Assembly (NCBI RefSeq): GCF_024137025.1
Contig: NZ_JAMYJR010000065.1
Location: 1 to 44,379, forward strand
Length of the DNA stretch: 44,379 nucleotides
Direction: 5' to 3'
Source of the DNA: Paractinoplanes aksuensis
GTDB lineage: Bacteria; Actinomycetota; Actinomycetes; Mycobacteriales; Micromonosporaceae
The notes below the pieces were generated by a model. That model was not told the DNA's origin. It saw only the letters and a list, made by a program, of their open reading frames with translations, and searched no databases. The translations under genes were made by a program, and so were the position numbers. Below, in pieces: positions 41,124 to 44,379 of the stretch (positions within the stretch are counted from its first letter, which is position 1; each line of letters opens with the position of its first letter).

Positions 41124-42056
41124 TCAGGACCGCTTAGGCAGCTGGACGCGAAGCCGGTACATCCGGGTGATCTGCTTCTCGCTGGCGTTGTCATCGGTGG
41201 CCAGCAGGACCCGCATCTCGCCGTCCGGGCCACCGTCGGTGACCACCATGGCCTCGATGTTGCCCAGCAGCGGGTTGACCTGAGGCTGCTTGCTGACCGC
41301 GCCGGAGTCGGGCAGATCCGCCAGGTCCAGCAGGAGCTGCTTGGCGAGGACGGGCGAGTCCGCGTCGAGGTGCTCGACGGCGCTCACGTCGGCCGCGCCG
41401 TTCAGGTCGGCCAGGTGGAGCTGCACCTGGTTGCCGGTGCTGTCGAAGCCCCGCTCGATCACCAGGAGCCGGCCGTCGCCGGTCGCTGCGATGTCGGAGA
41501 CCATCAGGCCGGGTTCGATCCGGTACGCGTACTGGGCGCCGGGCTTGAAGTCGTCATCGGGGTCACTGCGCTCCCAACTCTGGAACCGCGCGATGCCGTC
41601 CTCATCGCCCAGCAGCGAGTTCTCCATCGAGGCGAGCAGAGTCCGCTCGTCCAGCATGGTCATGCCCTCGAACGACTCGTTGAGCTTTGCCCGGCCCAGC
41701 GGCGTCACCCGGAACTGCGCGGGCATCGGCAGGGCGCCGACGAGCTTGCCGGCCCGGTCGTAGCGGAAGATCTCCGGTCGCTCGGTCACGACCAGGATGG
41801 TGTCGTTGTCGAAGACGATGGCCTCGCCGTCGAGGGGGTGCCGCAGCTCGTCCTTAAACCTGATGATCTCGGTCGGGTCAAGGCTCTCGGGATCGAGGTA
41901 GTACATCACGGAACGGTCCGACAGCGCGGCGATCCGGCCGTCGTGATCCCTACCCAGACCGGAGAAGTTGCCGACGAACTCCCCTTCGAAAGTCGTCTTG
42001 TCCAGGTGGTCGGTAAAGCCCTCGAGCGTTACGCGACCCGATTCCGAAATTGTCAT
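41124..42056 (-). CDS. Esterase-like activity of phytase family protein, cytoplasmic
   Basis: 310 residues from ATG 42056, with GAGAGG about nine bases upstream. A beta-propeller-like protein: GNFSGLGRDHDGRIAALSDR, LDGEAIVFDNDTILVVTERP, ESFEGMTMLDERTLLASMEN, VSDIAATGDGRLLVIERGFD, QVNPLLGNIEAMVVTDGGPD. This is the layout of the 'esterase-like activity of phytase' family (Phytase-like Pfam). It has no signal peptide, unlike its neighbour. The shared motif order with 42253-43356 marks it as a diverged paralog. Confidence 0.85.
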   Translation of the reverse strand: MTISESGRVTLEGFTDHLDKTTFEGEFVGNFSGLGRDHDGRIAALSDRSVMYYLDPESLDPTEIIRFKDELRHPLDGEAIVFDNDTILVVTERPEIFRYDRAGKLVGALPMPAQFRVTPLGRAKLNESFEGMTMLDERTLLASMENSLLGDEDGIARFQSWERSDPDDDFKPGAQYAYRIEPGLMVSDIAATGDGRLLVIERGFDSTGNQVQLHLADLNGAADVSAVEHLDADSPVLAKQLLLDLADLPDSGAVSKQPQVNPLLGNIEAMVVTDGGPDGEMRVLLATDDNASEKQITRMYRLRVQLPKRS

Positions 42057-42203
42057 TCGACTGCCTCTCTCGTGGAACCAGGAAGTGGTTCTTCTGTCCA
42101 CGACGGACAGTCCAAAGGAGGGTTCAGTAACTAAGACGCCGGAATGAGAAAGTATCCCTCTGAGAAATGAAGTGATCTCACTAATGACGCCATGGTTGAT
42201 GGA

Positions 42204-42241
42204 GGCGGGAGCACCGAGACTGCCGGCACGGCGCTCCCGCC
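42204..42241 (-). terminator. Terminator of the secreted phytase-like gene
   Basis: GGCGGGAGC (42204-42212) pairs with GCTCCCGCC (42233-42241) over nine bases, 11 bases beyond the stop at 42253. Confidence 0.55.
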
Positions 42242-42252
42242 GTTCACGACGA

Positions 42253-43356
42253 TTACGGCAGGCGGGTGTCCATCAACAGAACCCGGGTCTTCTGGTTGGC
42301 GTTGAAATTGTCGTCGCTGATCAGCCGGAGGCGGTGCCGGGCACCGTGGGCCCCGGGCTCGACCGCGAGACCTTCGAAGTTGTCGAGCAGGGGGTTCAGC
42401 TGCGGCTGCGGGCTCGTTGCGCCCAGGGTCGGGCAGTTCGCGAGATCAGCGACGGGCTGCTTCCCGGCCAGGTTGCGGTAGCTGACGGTCGAGAGGTTGG
42501 GCACGGCGCTGACGTCGGGGGCCCGGTTGACCCCGGAGACCGCGTACAGCCGGACGGTGTTGCCGACTCCTGAAGTGAAGGCCGCCTCGAGGAACAGCAG
42601 CCGCCCGTCGCCGTAGGCCGTCACCTCGGCGATCCGGTTGCCCCGGTCGGCCTGGTAACCGAACTGGCGCGCGAGCCGGTAGCCGCCACGACCGTCGTTC
42701 CGGTAGACCAGCACGCGGTGCCGGGCCACCGTGCCGTCGGCCGGCGCGTCGCCGGCCAGGGAACCCTCCATCGCCGCGTAGACGTACTTGCCGTCGGGCG
42801 AGATCGTCAGGCTCTCGAGGGTGGCGTTCTCCACCGCCTCGCCGGTCGGCGCGACCCGGAAACGGTCCGGCACCGGGAGCTCGCCCCGTTGCACGCCGTC
42901 GCGGCCGAAGATGCGGATCGACGGCTCGGCCTCGGAGCTGATCAGGAAGTTGCCGTTCGGCAGGACGGCCAGTCCTTCGCCGTCGAAGTTCGTGCCGTCG
43001 TAGGCGGTGCCGTCAGCCCGCTTCAACAGCGTCGTCGCGGTTGCTCGCGGTGTGCGGCCGGTGCTGAGGAAGACCAGACGGGCTGGTTGCGTGCCGCTGC
43101 GGTCGACCACCGTCGCGTACGAGCGGCTGAACCTGTCGTACGCGATGGCGGAGAGCCCGCCGACGGCGACACCGTCGGCGGTCGTCGTCTTGTCCAGACT
43201 GTCGCTGTACGAGACCGCCTCGGCCTGCGGTGAGCAGTTGCCCCCGCTCGGCGCCGCGGCGGCGTGGGCTGCCGGAACAGCGAGCAGCGGCACCAGAACG
43301 CCGGCCGCTACCGCAGGCCCCATCAGGCGCCCGCGCAGTGTGTAGGCCACCTTCAT
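42253..43356 (-). CDS. Esterase-like activity of phytase family protein, secreted
   Basis: 367 residues from ATG 43356; AAAGGAG lies six bases upstream. Signal peptide (LMGPAVAAGVLVPLLAVPAA, cleavage AHA-AAA). The mature protein repeats the family motifs: VGGLSAIAYDRFSRSYATVV, FDGEGLAVLPNGNFLISSEA, NATLESLTISPDGKYVYAAM, IAEVTAYGDGRLLFLEAAFT, LNPLLDNFEGLAVEPG. Its role is probably extracellular phosphate or ester hydrolysis. Tandem with a cytoplasmic paralog 196 bases downstream on the same strand. Confidence 0.88.
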   Translation of the reverse strand: MKVAYTLRGRLMGPAVAAGVLVPLLAVPAAHAAAAPSGGNCSPQAEAVSYSDSLDKTTTADGVAVGGLSAIAYDRFSRSYATVVDRSGTQPARLVFLSTGRTPRATATTLLKRADGTAYDGTNFDGEGLAVLPNGNFLISSEAEPSIRIFGRDGVQRGELPVPDRFRVAPTGEAVENATLESLTISPDGKYVYAAMEGSLAGDAPADGTVARHRVLVYRNDGRGGYRLARQFGYQADRGNRIAEVTAYGDGRLLFLEAAFTSGVGNTVRLYAVSGVNRAPDVSAVPNLSTVSYRNLAGKQPVADLANCPTLGATSPQPQLNPLLDNFEGLAVEPGAHGARHRLRLISDDNFNANQKTRVLLMDTRLP

Positions 43357-43563
43357 GAATCGCTCCTTTGGTGGATGGTCCCGTCGAAGGACCCGTGGCT
43401 GGGATGTACGGCAGCCGAGAGACATCCGGTTGCCGCCCGACTGTCCCGACGAGATGCCGACCGCGATGTTCAGCAGGCCCATTCGCCGAGGCAAAATCTT
43501 GATCTCTCGCGGACGGCCGGGATCAGTGACCTCAGGCGCCGGATCCCGTTCGTGGTGCAGCGA

Positions 43564-43604
43564 CGGGCCGGGCGGCGCTCGTCGGAGCGGCACCGCCCGG
43601 CCCG
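43564..43604 (-). terminator. Terminator of the peptide deformylase gene
   Basis: CGGGCCGGGCGG (43564-43575) pairs perfectly with CCGCCCGGCCCG (43593-43604) over 12 bases, 33 bases past the stop. The remaining space to 43356 holds the promoter of the phytase-like gene. Confidence 0.6.
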
Positions 43605-43636
43605 TTTGCACGACTGCGGTCGGGAGCTACTTGTGA

Positions 43637-44170
43637 TCAGTGCGGGCTGACTTCGACCCGTGCACCCGACCAGTCCGCGGCGCGCAGTGTGGCGATGATC
43701 CGGTCCTGGTTCGCCTTGTCCCGCCGGTCGATGAACAGGACGCCGTCGAGGTGGTCGTTCTCGTGCTGGATGCAGCGGGCCAGAAGCCCGGACCCGACCA
43801 CTTGTACCGGGTCACCGTGTTTGGTCATTCCCCGGGCGACGACATTCATCCTCCGCTTGGTGTCGAGGTAGATCCCCGGAATGGACAGGCAGCCTTCCGG
43901 GCCGTCCTGTTCTTCCTCGTCGGGGAACTCGACGCCGGGGTTGACGAGGTGGTCGAGCTTTCCGTCGTTCCCGGGAAGGGCTGGATTGATGGCGAAGACC
44001 CGCAGGCCGACACCGATTTGCGGGGCTGCGAGGCCGGCGCCCCCGGAGGCCGCGAGCGTCTGCCTCAGGTTCTTGACCAGCTTGCCCAGCTGCGCGTCGA
44101 AAGTGGTCACTGGCTCGGCGACCTGACGCAGAGCAGGGTCGCCGATCTTCCGGATCGGAACAATGGTCAT
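43637..44170 (-). CDS. def: Peptide deformylase
   Basis: 177 residues. All three deformylase motifs are present: GAGLAAPQIG (motif 1), EGCLS with metal ligand Cys94 (motif 2) and QHENDHLDG with His136, Glu137 and His140 (motif 3). The acidic run PDEEEQDG before motif 2 is characteristic of actinobacterial type I enzymes. ATG 44170 is chosen because GGAGG stands just upstream; an ATG at 44191 lacks one. It removes the formyl group from nascent proteins. A second def elsewhere is likely, since many actinomycetes have several copies. Confidence 0.95.
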   Translation of the reverse strand: MTIVPIRKIGDPALRQVAEPVTTFDAQLGKLVKNLRQTLAASGGAGLAAPQIGVGLRVFAINPALPGNDGKLDHLVNPGVEFPDEEEQDGPEGCLSIPGIYLDTKRRMNVVARGMTKHGDPVQVVGSGLLARCIQHENDHLDGVLFIDRRDKANQDRIIATLRAADWSGARVEVSPH

Positions 44171-44296
44171 ACGGACCTCCGTAGCGGTCATGGCGTTGAC
44201 GGGCCGGTGTTCACGCGGTGAGGGGCAGCGTCCCGGGTGATGGGATGTCGGTGCTGAACGCCAGTTCCCGGCCGGTCACCGGGCTCGGGAGTCCGT

Positions 44297-44379
44297 TTAG
44301 TACGGGCGGGTGCCGACGGCCACCCACATGGTGAAGGCGAGCAGGAAGGTGCCGTCGTCGACGGCTTCGTCGATGGTGT
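44297..44379 (-). CDS. C-terminal end of an unidentified gene, possibly a SAM-dependent methyltransferase
   Basis: The last 27 codons before a TAA at 44297-44299 read TIDEAVDDGTFLLAFTMWVAVGTRPY. The gene continues beyond the window. The pattern DGTFL.A.T...AVG.RP occurs at the C-terminus of some class I methyltransferases, which is a weak identification. It is on the same strand as, and 127 bases upstream of, the deformylase gene. Confidence 0.45.
   Translation of the reverse strand, partial: TIDEAVDDGTFLLAFTMWVAVGTRPY

Overview
The window is high-GC DNA (roughly 70%), with dense coding, frequent GTG starts, 1-4 base gene overlaps and several leaderless-looking starts. It fits an actinomycete; the mix of F420-type oxidoreductase, choice-of-anchor M surface proteins, LAxTG/LPxTG anchors and IS701/IS3/IS5 elements points to a filamentous genus such as Actinoplanes or another Micromonosporaceae (inference only). 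No rRNA, tRNA or CRISPR was seen.

Layout. 1-2830: the N-terminal part of a CdaR/PucR-type regulator, then a graveyard of broken genes (DUF4143-like, SUKH-like, histidine kinase, AbrB-like and integrase pieces). 2844-5887: a membrane protein, a fused flavin oxidoreductase/methyltransferase, its divergent XRE-cupin regulator and a small gene. 5970-7620: a very histidine-rich triple-repeat protein and a CDF zinc exporter.

7738-23053 is the core of the window. It is a metal island. Nine minus-strand genes (17729 down to 8212) form a surface/ABC system: five secreted proteins (four with choice-of-anchor M domains, one DUF916-like), a ZnuA-like lipoprotein with a choice-of-anchor M insert, a membrane-anchored partner, an ATPase and a ZnuB-like permease. 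A broken paralog and a terminator follow. Next to them lie an ArsR-family regulator with an intact SmtB-type zinc site, a divergent MFS exporter and FecCD-type metallophore importer, and a [2Fe-2S] thioredoxin-like protein. Four palindromes of the Fur/Zur type (TGGAAAcgaTTTCCA and relatives) stand at the promoters of these units. My reading is a zinc-starvation regulon in which the cell wall itself may carry zinc-capture proteins that pass metal to an ABC importer, paired with zinc detoxification genes (CDF, His-rich protein, ArsR).

23081-35350 is an accessory stretch: an intact IS701-family insertion with CTAG target duplication, a frameshifted LLM-type oxidoreductase, remnants of IS3/IS5 transposases and an HTH gene, interspersed with secreted proteins (an LPVTG-anchored Gly/Pro repeat protein, an SGNH hydrolase with a beta-trefoil-like tail, an I36-type inhibitor, small exported proteins). 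35497-40444 holds a NUDIX hydrolase, an orphan condensation-domain/ketosynthase pair, a small secreted protein and a 54-residue peptide gene with a strong ribosome site. 40528-44379 holds a broken FAD oxidase, two phytase-like esterase paralogs (one cytoplasmic, one secreted), peptide deformylase and the end of a further gene.
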